From positions 1 through 64,000 of the forward strand of contig NZ_VNIM01000009.1 in the NCBI RefSeq assembly GCF_007785815.1: DNA of 64,000 nt, given 5' to 3'. Under the pieces are notes generated by a model that saw only the letters and a list, made by a program, of their open reading frames with translations, was not told where the DNA came from and ran no database searches. This DNA is from Alterirhizorhabdus solaris (GTDB lineage Bacteria; Pseudomonadota; Alphaproteobacteria; Sphingomonadales; Sphingomonadaceae). The position numbers and the translations under genes were made by a program. This document shows, piece by piece, positions 1 through 9,798 of the stretch. Within the stretch, counting starts at the first letter, position 1; every line of letters starts with the position of its first letter.

Positions 1-2349
1 GTCGTGACCGGCACCGGGGAAGCCGGCGCGACCGTCGTGATCTCGACGGCGGATGGCGTCGTCCTCGGCAGCAAGGTGGTCGGCAGCGACGGCACCTATC
101 TTGTCGTGCTCGATCCCGCCCAGCGCAACGGCGAGGCACTGGTCGCCACCCAGCGCGATCCGGCCGGCAACGTCTCCGATCCCGTCGGCCTGAGCGCGCC
201 GGATCTCACCGCGCCGCCACCCCCGGGCACGCTGGCGGTCGACGACGACGGCACCACCCTGACCGGAGCGGGCGAGGCGGGCGCGCGCGTCGAGGTGCGC
301 GATCCGGACGGCACCCTGCTCGGCAGCGGCACCGTCGCGCCGGATGGAAGCTTCACCGTCGAGCTTGCCCCCGCACAGACCGCTGGCGAGACGCTGATGG
401 TGACGCAGGCGGATGCCGCCGGCAACGTCTCCGGCCCGGCCAGCATCGATGCGCCGTTCGACGTTCAGGCGTACGACAATTTCAGGACCGCCTCGATCGA
501 TCTCGAGCCGACCACGACGTCGGTCGATCATGGCAGCGCCAATTATCTGGCGCTGGTGTCGCTCGGCCTGGTCAATCTTCAGGCGGAGGTGCTGTCGGTC
601 AACAACGTTCGCTTCAGCGTGCAGGCGGGGCACAGTCTCGATGCCGAGTTCACCTACAATGCGCTGCTCAACATCGGCGTCGCGAGCGGCTATTCGGTCG
701 TCGTGCAGCGTCTTGAGGGCACCCAGTGGGTCGCGGTCAGCGGCACCGGCCCCGCCTCCGTGCTGGAACTCGGCCTGCTCAACGGTGATCTTCGCGCGAC
801 CGAGACGTTCGGGCCGGGCGAATACCGCGCGTTTCTCACCTTCGACGGGGCGGCGGGCGTCGGGCTGCTTGGCAACCTGAACGTTACAGGCAGCGAGGCG
901 GACTTCACCGCCAATGCCGACGTCACGCCGATCGCCGCGACGGGCAACGTCATCAGGGATGCGGGGCCGGACGGCAATGTGGATGCGGTCACCCCCGGCA
1001 CGCTGCTCACAAGCGTCACCGTCAACGGCGTGCCGATCCCGGTCCTTCCGGGCGGCAGCACGATCAACACGGTATGGGGAACGCTGACGATCGCACCCGA
1101 TGGCAACTACAGCTATCTGCCCAACGCCGATCCCGCCGCGATCGGCCGGACCGAGGTCTTCACCTACACCCTGTTCGACCCCTCAAGCGGCCAGATCGAA
1201 AGCGCGACCCTGTCGATCACCATCGATAGTCCGGATATCGCCGGCCCGCCGGTGGCGATGCCGGATACCGCAGTCGCCGCGGTCACCTTCGAGAATGTCG
1301 TCGCGATCGCGCCGTCCGCGCCGACGTTCGGTTTCACGTCGCAGCCGAGCGGGCTTCTGCAGTCCACAGGCTCTGGCAACGGCACGTTCACCGTCGCCGC
1401 CAACGCCGAGGCCGACATCACGATCACGGCAGTGCGGCAGGCCGGGCTCTCGGTATCGCTGCTGCCGACCTACACCGTCACCCTCCACAACGCCGACAAC
1501 AGCGTCGTGCGAACCGAGACGGTGACGGCGCTCGCCAGCGCCCTGCTCGGAACGGCCGCGAGCTTCACCTTCAACGATCTGCCGGGCGGCGCCTACACCT
1601 ATACCGTCAGCAGCTCGGCGACGACGCTGGGCAACTTCGGCACCACGGTTTCGCTCGGATCGGCCACGACCTTCCTCGACACCTACGCGCTCGCCACCCG
1701 CGAGACGGTGACGGGCAGCCTTGTCGACAACGACACGACCAACACGCCGTTCACCACCATCCGCATCAATGCCGGCGCGGGCATGGTGGAAATCGATCAG
1801 GCGCCGGTCTCGTTCGCCGGACAATACGGTACGCTTACCGTCGATCAGACGGGCCACTACACATATCAGCCGCACGAGACGCTCGCCTATTCGGCAACCG
1901 ATCTGGTCGATACCTTTACCTACCAGTTCGTTCAGCCGAACGGGGTTGTTTCGGTATCGACGCTGAACGTGACGATCGACGTGCCCGGCGACGGCCCGGC
2001 GCTGGTGGCGACGACGACCAGCCTGGCGATGGCGCCTTCGGGCCACGAGGGCGACGTGATCCCGCTCGATGCGCTGACCCATCAGCCGGGTGGAGACGCC
2101 GCGGTGGCGCAGGACGTCGCGGTCAGTCTGGCGACCTATGATCTGTTCGAGGGGCAGGGCGATCTGGAGGACGTCCTGTCGAATTATTTGTCGGCCCGGC
2201 ATGACGGCGCCACGGTGGTAGCGGACACGGCGAGTTACTCGTCCAACTCGATCGACCTGTCCGGCTCGACCGTCACCGATCCTTTCGATTATCTCGTTAC
2301 AGTGAACGATCACGACCACGATAGAACCGTTTCGCAGCACGTAATGTAA
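1..2349 (+). CDS. Giant Ig-repeat surface adhesin (Bap/LapA type), C-terminal part
   Basis: The frame is open at the left edge, so only the last 782 codons are seen and no start can be given. Two Ig-like modules of about 75-80 residues come first, each closing on D-x-AGNVS. A unique segment follows (about residues 150-290), then two copies of a module marked by GTLT followed by a Y-T/S-Y strand (about 300-410 and 560-660). Tandem Ig-like modules without cysteines, ending directly before type I secretion genes, are typical of Bap/LapA biofilm adhesins, which are exported to the cell surface. No glycine-rich RTX nonapeptides are visible in this part. The family is clear; the ligand is unknown. 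Confidence 0.85.
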   Translation, partial: VVTGTGEAGATVVISTADGVVLGSKVVGSDGTYLVVLDPAQRNGEALVATQRDPAGNVSDPVGLSAPDLTAPPPPGTLAVDDDGTTLTGAGEAGARVEVRDPDGTLLGSGTVAPDGSFTVELAPAQTAGETLMVTQADAAGNVSGPASIDAPFDVQAYDNFRTASIDLEPTTTSVDHGSANYLALVSLGLVNLQAEVLSVNNVRFSVQAGHSLDAEFTYNALLNIGVASGYSVVVQRLEGTQWVAVSGTGPASVLELGLLNGDLRATETFGPGEYRAFLTFDGAAGVGLLGNLNVTGSEADFTANADVTPIAATGNVIRDAGPDGNVDAVTPGTLLTSVTVNGVPIPVLPGGSTINTVWGTLTIAPDGNYSYLPNADPAAIGRTEVFTYTLFDPSSGQIESATLSITIDSPDIAGPPVAMPDTAVAAVTFENVVAIAPSAPTFGFTSQPSGLLQSTGSGNGTFTVAANAEADITITAVRQAGLSVSLLPTYTVTLHNADNSVVRTETVTALASALLGTAASFTFNDLPGGAYTYTVSSSATTLGNFGTTVSLGSATTFLDTYALATRETVTGSLVDNDTTNTPFTTIRINAGAGMVEIDQAPVSFAGQYGTLTVDQTGHYTYQPHETLAYSATDLVDTFTYQFVQPNGVVSVSTLNVTIDVPGDGPALVATTTSLAMAPSGHEGDVIPLDALTHQPGGDAAVAQDVAVSLATYDLFEGQGDLEDVLSNYLSARHDGATVVADTASYSSNSIDLSGSTVTDPFDYLVTVNDHDHDRTVSQHVM

Positions 2350-2462
2350 ATACACATAAATCAGTTGTTCGAGACGGTGCGCAGGCGGTTCGGCCCTTTT
2401 GAAGAAACCAATTGTTAATTGTCCCGGCCCTTTGCTACTCATAGCGGAGGGAATGGGATTCG

Positions 2463-3953
2463 ATGATCTGCCGACGGTCAAACTCAGTGAAAGCGATCGT
2501 GTTCGGCGCTGCTCTTCTCGGGGTAGTCTATGGCGGCGCGGTAAGAGCGGGCACCCCTGCTCCAAAAAGTGACCGGGGGGGCGCCGCCGTTCCACATCTT
2601 GCGTACCACATCGATATCGATGCCGACGACATTCCCCGCCTGCCCGCGATCAGCGCCGCGCGTGACATCGCGGGAACGCAGGCGACTGCCCCCACGCAGA
2701 CCGGGCCGGCCGGTGTCTCGGGGATGCATGACGCCGGGATACTGACGCTGGAGAGCGCAATCGCCGAGGCGGTGGCGTGGCATCCGTCGCTGATCGAGGC
2801 GGCCCGCACGCTCGCGGCGCGCGACGAGGATATCGCGGCGGCGCGCACCGGCTACCTGCCGCGGATCAGCGCCGGGGTCGGCAGCGGCTACGACAGCCGG
2901 GTCGCTGGAACGCTGCGCCCCCGGCCGCAGGTCGGCGCGTCGCAGATGGTCTATGATTTCGGCAAGGTATCGAGCGAGGTCGCGGGCGCGCAGGCCGGCG
3001 CCCACGTGAGCAGGGCGGAGATGCTGCTGGCCGTCGATACGCTGATCCGCGACACGGCCTATGCCCTCGTCGAGTATCAGCGCGCCGCCGCCCAGCGTGT
3101 GGTCGCGCGCGAGCAGGCGGAAAGCATCCGCCAGATCAGCGATCTGGTCGGCCGGCGCGCGGCGCTGGGCGCGGCCACCCGTTCCGATGCCCTGCAGGCA
3201 GAGGCGCGGGTCGAGGCCGTCGTCGCCAGCCTCGCCACGGCCGAGGCCGACGAGCGGCGCTGGGCGAGCAACCTGGCGTTCCTGCTCGGCCGCGAGGGGC
3301 CGCCGGCCGAGGTGACGGCGGAAGTGCCGGAATGGCTGATGCACAGCTGCGCGGTGCCGCCGCCCGCATGGGATACGGTGCCGGCGGCGATGATCGCCGA
3401 CGCGCAGGTCGAGCGATCGTCCGCCGCGCTGCGCCGCAATCAGGCCGAGCGCTATCCGACGCTGTCGCTCGGCGGCGATGCCTCCACCGACGTCACCTCG
3501 CCGTTCGGCGATCGCGGGATCGTCAACTTCGGGCTGCGCGTGTCCAGCAACGTGTTCGCCGGCGGGGTCACCAAGGCCCGCGTCAGGGGCGCCACCTTCG
3601 AGCTCGACGCCGCGCAGGCGGGCGCCCGGCGTGTCCGCAACGAAACCAGCCAGCGGCTGACCGAAGCGCAGCAGCAGATCGCCAGCTTCTCGCAGGTGGC
3701 CGACATTCTGGCGTCGAGAGAGGGCAACATGCGCGAGACGGGCCGGCTCTATCGTATCCAGTATCTCGAAATGGGCACGCGCACGCTCGTCGATCTGCTC
3801 AACGCCGAACAGGAATTGCAGCAGGTTCGCTTCGAGGGAGCCAATACCACGCGCAACCTGCGCCGGCTCCAGATCGACTGCCTGTTCCTTTCCGGCCGGA
3901 TGCGCGATGCCTTTCATCTTTCCGGCACGTCGTTGCGGGGGGTGCCGCTGTGA
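2463..3953 (+). CDS. TolC-family outer-membrane protein of a type I secretion system
   Basis: 496 residues with a signal peptide (hydrophobic AIVFGAALLGVVYGGAV after a basic start). Two TolC-type (OEP) halves follow, rich in Ala, Arg, Gln and Glu coiled-coil helices. The motif QMVYDFGK (about residue 160) is typical of TolC-like proteins of the AggA/LapE/PrtF branch. It should form the outer-membrane exit duct for the adhesin encoded just upstream. A GGAGGG stretch lies about 10 nt before ATG 2463. The last codons overlap the ABC-exporter start (GTG 3950), so the genes are translationally coupled. Length is normal for the family. Confidence 0.9.
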   Translation: MICRRSNSVKAIVFGAALLGVVYGGAVRAGTPAPKSDRGGAAVPHLAYHIDIDADDIPRLPAISAARDIAGTQATAPTQTGPAGVSGMHDAGILTLESAIAEAVAWHPSLIEAARTLAARDEDIAAARTGYLPRISAGVGSGYDSRVAGTLRPRPQVGASQMVYDFGKVSSEVAGAQAGAHVSRAEMLLAVDTLIRDTAYALVEYQRAAAQRVVAREQAESIRQISDLVGRRAALGAATRSDALQAEARVEAVVASLATAEADERRWASNLAFLLGREGPPAEVTAEVPEWLMHSCAVPPPAWDTVPAAMIADAQVERSSAALRRNQAERYPTLSLGGDASTDVTSPFGDRGIVNFGLRVSSNVFAGGVTKARVRGATFELDAAQAGARRVRNETSQRLTEAQQQIASFSQVADILASREGNMRETGRLYRIQYLEMGTRTLVDLLNAEQELQQVRFEGANTTRNLRRLQIDCLFLSGRMRDAFHLSGTSLRGVPL

Positions 3954-6088
3954 ACGCCCCTTATGCCCCCGCCGCGACGCTGGACGGCTGGCTCGAACTG
4001 ATCGGTCGCGTGGCGCGTCACTACCGCCTGCCGCTGTCCGAACAGCGCGCCCGCCTCGCCGCGCAATGGGAGGTCGGTGCCGACGAGGACGCGCGCGTCC
4101 GCACCCTGGCCCGCGCCTCGGGGTTGAGCGTCCGCTTCGCCGGGCCGAATGCCGTGCGGCTGACGAGCTGGCGGCTGCCGGTGATCGCCCGGCTGGGGGA
4201 CGGCGAGATCGCGCTGATCGAAAGTGTCGATGCCGAGGGGTACGCCCACCTGACGCTACCCGGCGATCGCGGCGGCCAGACCCGGATACCGCTCGCCGAA
4301 CTGCATGCCTCGGTGACCGGCTTCGTGATCCCGCGCCCGTCGCGGTCCGCGCCCGACATGCGGGTCGACAGCTATATCCGGCCGTATGAGGAGCATTGGC
4401 TGCGGCGGATCCTGATGCGCGACGGCCGGTCCTACGGCCATGTCGCGGTGGCGTCGGTCGTCACCAACTGCCTCGGGCTGGCCGGCGTCCTGTTCTCGAT
4501 GCAGGTGTACGATCGGGTCGTGCCGGCGCGGTCGATCCCGACCCTCACCATCCTGTTCATCGGCGTGCTGATCGCGATCGGGTTCGATTTCCTGCTGCGG
4601 CGGCTGCGCACCGATATTGTCGACGTGCTGGGCAAGCGGGCCGATCTGCGCATCTCCGATCAGGTGTTCGGCCGGGCGTTGCGCGTGCGCAATTCGGCCC
4701 GCCCGCCTTCCACGGGCACGTTCATCGCGCAGCTTCGCGATCTCGATCAGGTGCGCGATCTGCTCACCTCCTCCACCGTCGCGGCGGTGGCCGACATGCC
4801 GTTCTTCTTCCTGTTCCTCGCCGTCCTGTGGTTCATCGGCGGCTGGATCGCGCTGGTGCCGCTCGCCGCCCTCGTCCTGCTGCTGCTGCCGGGGCTGCTC
4901 GCGCAGCGCCGCCTGCGCATGCTGGCGACCGAATCGATGCGTGAATCCTCGCTGCGCAACGCCATGCTGGTGGAGGCGGTGCAGGGCATCGAGGACATCA
5001 AGGGATTGCAGGCCGAAGACCGCTTCCACCACCAGTGGAACCATTACACCGCCGTCGCGGGCGAGGCGCAGTTGCGGTTGCGCCGCCTGACGAACGGCCT
5101 GTCGGTCTGGACGCAGAGCGTGCAGAACGGCGTCTATGCCGCGATCATCTTCGTCGGCGCGCCGCTCGTCATCGCGGGCGAGATCACGACCGGCGTCCTC
5201 GTCGCCACGTCCATCCTCGGTTCGCGGATGATGGCGCCGATGTCGCAGGTCACGCAACTGTTCAGCCGGTTGCAGCATGCGCGGGTCGCGATGGGCAGCC
5301 TCAACCAGATCATGGCGCTGCCGGTCGATTCCGCCGAGGCGGAGCGGCGGATTCCGCTGCCGGCGGTGCAGGGGGCGTTCGCCCTGCGCACGGCGGTGTT
5401 CACCTATGCGGATGCCGATGCGCCGCCCGCGCTCACCATCCCCCGGCTCGATATCGCCGCGGGCGAGCGGATCGCGCTGCTGGGCCGCAACGGGGCAGGA
5501 AAATCGACGTTGCTTCAGGGACTTTCGGGCATGCTGGTGCCGGTTTCGGGCGAGGTGCTGCTCGACAATCTCGCGCTGAACCAGATCGACCCCGCCGACG
5601 TGCGCCGCGATATCGGCCTGCTCACCCAGAACAGCCGGCTGTTTCACGGCACGCTGCGGGAGAATCTGACGCTTGGCGCGCCCGCCGCCTCGGACCCGGA
5701 GATCATCGAGATGCTTGCGATGGTCGGCGCCGACGCCATGATCCGGCGCCTGCGCGATGGCCTCGGCCATGTGGCGCAGGAGGGCGGACGCGGCCTGTCG
5801 GGCGGCCAGATCCAGGCCCTGCTGCTCGCACGGCTGCTGCTGCGCCAGCCCGTCGTCGCGCTGCTCGACGAGCCGACCGCCGCGATGGACGAGGGCGCCG
5901 AACGCCACTTCATCGAGCGGCTTGGCGTGTGGAGCCGGACGCGCACGCTGATCGTGGCGACTCACCGGATGCGGATGCTGGACATCGTCGACCGCATCGT
6001 CGTGATCGACAACGGCGGCATCCTGCTGGACGGCCCGCGCGACCAGATCCTCGCGACGATGCGCGGCACCCGGAGTGCGGCGGCATGA
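3950..6088 (+). CDS. Type I secretion ABC exporter (permease-ATPase)
   Basis: Starts at GTG 3950, which overlaps the stop of the TolC-like gene; the frame is open further upstream but that part is antisense noise. About 712 residues: an N-terminal C39-peptidase-like domain (about 10-130) without an obvious catalytic Cys, a six-helix ABC membrane domain (about 160-440) and an ATPase domain with Walker A GRNGAGKST (about 510), signature LSGGQ (about 616) and Walker B ALLDEPT (about 638). A degenerate C39 domain is characteristic of LapB-like exporters of large adhesins, where it binds substrate rather than cleaving it. It energises export of the upstream adhesin from the inner membrane. Confidence 0.9.
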   Translation: MNAPYAPAATLDGWLELIGRVARHYRLPLSEQRARLAAQWEVGADEDARVRTLARASGLSVRFAGPNAVRLTSWRLPVIARLGDGEIALIESVDAEGYAHLTLPGDRGGQTRIPLAELHASVTGFVIPRPSRSAPDMRVDSYIRPYEEHWLRRILMRDGRSYGHVAVASVVTNCLGLAGVLFSMQVYDRVVPARSIPTLTILFIGVLIAIGFDFLLRRLRTDIVDVLGKRADLRISDQVFGRALRVRNSARPPSTGTFIAQLRDLDQVRDLLTSSTVAAVADMPFFFLFLAVLWFIGGWIALVPLAALVLLLLPGLLAQRRLRMLATESMRESSLRNAMLVEAVQGIEDIKGLQAEDRFHHQWNHYTAVAGEAQLRLRRLTNGLSVWTQSVQNGVYAAIIFVGAPLVIAGEITTGVLVATSILGSRMMAPMSQVTQLFSRLQHARVAMGSLNQIMALPVDSAEAERRIPLPAVQGAFALRTAVFTYADADAPPALTIPRLDIAAGERIALLGRNGAGKSTLLQGLSGMLVPVSGEVLLDNLALNQIDPADVRRDIGLLTQNSRLFHGTLRENLTLGAPAASDPEIIEMLAMVGADAMIRRLRDGLGHVAQEGGRGLSGGQIQALLLARLLLRQPVVALLDEPTAAMDEGAERHFIERLGVWSRTRTLIVATHRMRMLDIVDRIVVIDNGGILLDGPRDQILATMRGTRSAAA

Positions 6089-7272
6089 CGAGCCGGACGA
6101 TCGACGACGACCATCTGTTCGGTGGTGACGGCAAGGCGCGGCTGGTCGCCGCCACCCACATGGTGTGGGTGCTCGCCGCCCTTTTCGTCGCCGCGCTCGG
6201 CTGGGCGTGGCTGGCCCGGCTGGACGAGGTCGCGACCGGCGAGGCACGGGTCGTGCCGACCAGCCGGGAACAGGTGATCCAGTCGCTGGAAGGCGGCATT
6301 CTGGCGAAGATGCTCGTGCGGCAGGACGATATCGTCAAGCCGGGGCAAGTGCTGGCACAGCTCGACCCGACGCAGGCGGGATCGACGATGGACGAGAGCG
6401 CGGCCAAGTATCGCGCCGCGCTGGCCGGTGCGGCGCGCCTGCGCGCGGAGGCGAACGGCACGCCGCTGGCCTTCCCGCCGGAACTGAACGACCACCCGGA
6501 CCTGAAGGCCGCCGAGACGAGCCTCTACGAAACCCGCCGTCGCAGCCTTGAATCGTCCGCTGCGCTGATCGACGAGAGCCTTGCGCTCATCGGGCGAGAG
6601 GTGCGCATCGGCCAGTCGCTGATCGAGGTCGGGGCCGCGAGCAACGTCGAGGTGCTGCGCCTGCAACGCCAGCGCGCCGACCTGCTGCTCAAGAAGGCCG
6701 ACCTGCGGTCCCAGTATATGGTCGAGGCGCGGCAGGAACTCGCCAAGGCCACCGAGCAGGTCGATACGCTCGCGCCGGTGATGCGGGGGCGGTCCGACAC
6801 GCTCCAGCGGCTCACCCTGCGGTCGCCGGTGCGCGGCGTCGTCAAGAATATCGAGGTGTCGACGATCGGCGGGGTCGTGCCGCCGAACGGCAAGCTGATG
6901 GAGATCGTGCCGCTCGACGAGCGGCTGCTGATCGAAGCCCGTGTCCAGCCGCGCGACATCGCCTTCATCCGCCCGGGCCAGTTCGCCAGCGTGAAGGTGA
7001 CGGCCTATGACTATTCGATCTACGGCGGCCTCGACGGCACCGTCGCCAGCATCTCGCCCGATACGATCCGGGACGAGGTGAAGCCCGATGTCCTTTACTA
7101 TCGCGTCTTCGTCCGGACGAAGGCGGACTCGCTCATCAGCAAGTCCGGCCGGCATTTCCCGATCACGCCCGGCATGGTCGCCACGGTGGACATCCACACC
7201 GGCAGCAAGACCGTGCTGCAATATCTGATGAAACCGCTCAATCGCGCGCAGGAGGCCCTGCGCGAACGATGA
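6085..7272 (+). CDS. HlyD-family type I secretion adaptor
   Basis: ATG 6085 overlaps the exporter stop (ATGA). 395 residues: a short cytoplasmic N-terminus, one membrane helix (about 25-47), a lipoyl-like half (EGGILAKMLVRQDDIVKPGQ), a long coiled-coil hairpin (about 130-240) and a C-terminal beta-barrel with the second lipoyl half (LRSPVRGVVKNIEVSTIGGV). This is the usual HlyD/LapC plan. The protein should bridge the ABC exporter in the inner membrane and the TolC-like duct. Third gene of the coupled T1SS operon. Confidence 0.9.
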   Translation: MTSRTIDDDHLFGGDGKARLVAATHMVWVLAALFVAALGWAWLARLDEVATGEARVVPTSREQVIQSLEGGILAKMLVRQDDIVKPGQVLAQLDPTQAGSTMDESAAKYRAALAGAARLRAEANGTPLAFPPELNDHPDLKAAETSLYETRRRSLESSAALIDESLALIGREVRIGQSLIEVGAASNVEVLRLQRQRADLLLKKADLRSQYMVEARQELAKATEQVDTLAPVMRGRSDTLQRLTLRSPVRGVVKNIEVSTIGGVVPPNGKLMEIVPLDERLLIEARVQPRDIAFIRPGQFASVKVTAYDYSIYGGLDGTVASISPDTIRDEVKPDVLYYRVFVRTKADSLISKSGRHFPITPGMVATVDIHTGSKTVLQYLMKPLNRAQEALRER

Positions 7273-7742
7273 GAGCCCTCTTACCGGGTGAACAAGCGAA
7301 TGCATCCGGACCCACGGGCGGCATGATCCCGCCCACCCTCCTGGCACAGGCGCGGCAGGCCAGGCAGCTCCGCGCCACGATGAGCGCCTTTCTGCCGAGC
7401 GGTCTGCTGGTCGATCCCGCATGGGACATGATGCTCGACCTGTTCATCGCGGCGGGAATGGGCGAACAGTTGCGCGTAAAGGACCTGATCCTGCTTTCGG
7501 GCGAGAGCCCCGCCAGCGCGATGCGCCGCATCGACCGCCTGCAGGAGGCGGACCTCCTCGTGCGCCATGCGGACCCGGACGATCACCGCCGCGTGCGCAT
7601 CGGCCTGACGGCCAGGGGGCATAACGCGATGGCGGCGATGCTTGCCAACCTCTTCGACACCGGCGACGACAGGCAGACCGCGCCGGCCGCCAGGTCGTTC
7701 AGGCCCGATCCTCTCGATCCGGGTGATCGAGGCAAGCCGTAG
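7269..7742 (+). CDS. MarR-like winged-helix regulator coupled to the T1SS operon
   Basis: ATG 7269 overlaps the HlyD stop (ATGA). 157 residues. A winged helix-turn-helix spans about 60-125: a recognition-helix region ESPASAMRRIDRLQEADLL followed by a wing with RHADPDDHRRVRIGLT, the pattern seen in MarR-type proteins. The N-terminal 35 residues and the Pro/Arg-rich tail are not typical and may be disordered. A regulator translationally coupled to the export genes suggests control of adhesin synthesis or export, but no operator is recognisable here. Confidence 0.7.
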   Translation: MRALLPGEQANASGPTGGMIPPTLLAQARQARQLRATMSAFLPSGLLVDPAWDMMLDLFIAAGMGEQLRVKDLILLSGESPASAMRRIDRLQEADLLVRHADPDDHRRVRIGLTARGHNAMAAMLANLFDTGDDRQTAPAARSFRPDPLDPGDRGKP

Positions 7743-7821
7743 TATCTGCGGGAGCAGTTCGCGGGATCGCTGCACGTCGGCGCGGCGCCTCGCCGGGGTC
7801 GCACCACGCGCAAGACAAACG

Positions 7822-8667
7822 TCAGTTCTCGAACGGCACCGGGCCATCGAGAAAGGACCGCGCCAGCGCCGCCGCGTCCGATGTGGCGGCGTCGAGAAAG
7901 CCATGGCCCCATTCGGGTTTGTCGACGATGCGCCCGTCGACCAGATACGCCTTCGCGCGCGGCGTATAGTGCTGCAGATCGTCACCGGGATTGATGATGA
8001 GGACGGGCTGCCTGACATCCGGCAATCCCATGTCGGGCTGGTGGTTGAACGCGGCGCGGTGGCCCCACCAGGCCTTGGTCCGGCCGAGCAGCCCATCGGG
8101 AAACATCTCGGCGACCGCTGCCAGATCGACACCCCGGCCCAGGTTGTGATGCACGAACCCGCGCCATCGCTTCATCAGATGCTCCCCGTCGAGGCTGGGC
8201 GGCACTTCCCGGTACAGCTCGCGCATGTCCGCCCGTTCGGCATCGGTGAGGAGCGGCGCCGAGACGAGGATCACGCGGCGGACCTGCTGCGGCCGCAGCC
8301 GGGCGAGATCGCAGGAGATCAGCGCCCCGGTGTGATAGCCCATCAGGTCGACCGGCCCGTCGATACCCAGCGCGTCGACGACCGCCGCCATCGCCCGCGC
8401 ATAGTCGGCGATCTCCGGCGGTTCGGCCGGCCGGTCGGACATGCCGAACCCCGGGGTATCCACCGCCACCGCCAGCCTGTCCCGCCCCATCTCGGCGATG
8501 AAGTTCTCGAAGATGCGCCCGCTCATCGGACTCATGTGGAAACAGAACAATGGCGGTCGATCGGATGGGGTGCCCGCGACCCTCAGGTGCATCTGGCCGA
8601 ACGGGCCATCGACATACCGTCGCCGGACGGTAGCCACGTTGTGATCGGAGGTCTTCAAGAGTGGCAT
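7822..8667 (-). CDS. Alpha/beta-hydrolase-fold protein with His at the nucleophile position
   Basis: 281 residues from ATG 8667; longer starts would run into the upstream VOC gene, and GGAAGGG directly precedes this ATG. Landmarks of the fold: oxyanion-hole strand FHMSPMSGR, VDTPGFGMSD, the nucleophile elbow MGYHTGA, acid region NPGDD and a C-terminal EWGHGF. At the elbow the usual G-x-S-x-G reads G-Y-H-T-G, so Ser is replaced by His; the Asp and C-terminal His remain. Two further genes in this island share H-x-S-P-x-S-x-R and the HT elbow. Probably a C-C or C-N bond hydrolase, a lyase or a cofactor-free oxygenase; the substrate is unknown. Second gene of the operon behind the regulatory site at 9673. 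Confidence 0.8.
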   Translation of the reverse strand: MPLLKTSDHNVATVRRRYVDGPFGQMHLRVAGTPSDRPPLFCFHMSPMSGRIFENFIAEMGRDRLAVAVDTPGFGMSDRPAEPPEIADYARAMAAVVDALGIDGPVDLMGYHTGALISCDLARLRPQQVRRVILVSAPLLTDAERADMRELYREVPPSLDGEHLMKRWRGFVHHNLGRGVDLAAVAEMFPDGLLGRTKAWWGHRAAFNHQPDMGLPDVRQPVLIINPGDDLQHYTPRAKAYLVDGRIVDKPEWGHGFLDAATSDAAALARSFLDGPVPFEN

Positions 8668-8692
8668 CCCTTCCGTGAGTGGGACGACGCGT

Positions 8693-9643
8693 TCAGGCCG
8701 CGACCGGCACCGGCTGTACGGCCTGAAACCACGCGCCGTTCGGTCCCTGCACCGTGGCGATCCTGGCCGGGCCGAACCCCGGCACGTCGGTAGTGACGAC
8801 GGACACGCCCGCCTTTGCCGCGATCGTCGCCGCATCGCGCACGATCAGCGTCGCGCCGAGCAGGCCGCGCGCCGGTGGCCGGGCGGATGCCCTGACCGAA
8901 ACCTGCGATCCGGGCGGCAGACCGTAATCGATCACGCCAAAATACGGCTCTCGCTTGTTCAGGCCGACGTTCCACGCGCGCAACGTCATCCGCGCCGTGG
9001 TGCCGACCAGCGCGTCGAAGCTCGGATCGTCCAGCCCGTAGCGGTGGATGACGGTCAGCCCGAACACCTCCTCGAAGAAGGCAAGCGTGGCGTCGGCATC
9101 CTGCACCGGGCCGGAGATGCTCTGCGGCTCGCTGACGAGGCGATCGCGGACCGTCGCCAGATCGTCGAACAACGCGGCGTCGCCCGAGATCAGCGCGCAG
9201 ACGACACCGTCCGGTCCCCACAGATGCGCTTCCTGATAGCGGCCCTCCGGCGTCTCGTAATCCGCCACATCCGGCTTGAAGGCGAAGCCCGCCGCCTCGA
9301 TCGCCGCCAGTGCGGCGGGCAGGTCGGGGGCGTAGAAGTCGATCACCTTCAGCGCCTCGCTGTCGGACCCGCGCGACGGATCCCTGATCCGGGCCGGCGA
9401 GCCGGGATCGAAGCGCACCAGCCGCACGCCGAAGCGCGTACCCGGCGTCTCCAGCGTCACCTCGGTGCAGGACTGGCGATCGGTGCCCCAGATCGCCGTG
9501 GTTTCAGCGACGGACCGCTCGCATCGCGCGACCTCGCGCAGGCCGAACGCGGCGAACAGCGCGAGGTGCGCGTCGATGTCGCCCGACGATATGATCGGGC
9601 CGTGGATCGACCGGACGACCCCTGCCATTGCTTCGTCCCGCAT
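8693..9643 (-). CDS. Two-domain VOC (glyoxalase/dioxygenase-fold) protein
   Basis: 316 residues from ATG 9643; an internal ATG at 9628 is an alternative. Two tandem vicinal-oxygen-chelate modules: about 10-140 (VRSIHGPIISSGDIDAHLALF) and about 150-300 (SGPVQDADATLAFFEEVFGL). VOC proteins include extradiol ring-cleaving dioxygenases, glyoxalases and racemases. I cannot assign a full metal triad by eye, so the activity is open. It lies 26 nt upstream of the alpha/beta hydrolase, which suggests consecutive steps. A related two-domain VOC gene sits at 40434-41330; each follows its own copy of the shared regulatory palindrome. Confidence 0.8.
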   Translation of the reverse strand: MRDEAMAGVVRSIHGPIISSGDIDAHLALFAAFGLREVARCERSVAETTAIWGTDRQSCTEVTLETPGTRFGVRLVRFDPGSPARIRDPSRGSDSEALKVIDFYAPDLPAALAAIEAAGFAFKPDVADYETPEGRYQEAHLWGPDGVVCALISGDAALFDDLATVRDRLVSEPQSISGPVQDADATLAFFEEVFGLTVIHRYGLDDPSFDALVGTTARMTLRAWNVGLNKREPYFGVIDYGLPPGSQVSVRASARPPARGLLGATLIVRDAATIAAKAGVSVVTTDVPGFGPARIATVQGPNGAWFQAVQPVPVAA

Positions 9644-9672
9644 ACCCAGAGCCTCGCCGCATCGCCGGTCAA

Positions 9673-9692
9673 TTGTTCTAACACTATATCAT
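9673..9692. promoter_or_regulatory. Regulon palindrome, site 1 (VOC/hydrolase operon)
   Basis: Reads TTG-TT-CTA-ACAC-TAT-AT-CAT and matches TTGNNATANNNNTATNNCAA at 10 of 12 fixed positions. It lies 30 nt upstream of the VOC start at 9643. First of ten such sites; proposed GntR/HutC operator (inference). Confidence 0.65.
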
Positions 9693-9798
9693 AATAGTCC
9701 CGATGCAATGCCGTAGTTACGGCCCGGAAACCACGCAGGATGGTGGCAGGGCGACCCGGTGGTAGCGCCGCCCAGCGCGAGAAGACCGGGAGCTGCCC

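Noticed and set aside
1183-2595. Long antisense open frame under the adhesin, and similar long antisense frames under the T1SS, hydrolase and MFS genes
   Set aside because: GC-rich coding DNA leaves antisense frames open; these are Arg/Pro-rich, lack ribosome sites and overlap well-supported genes.
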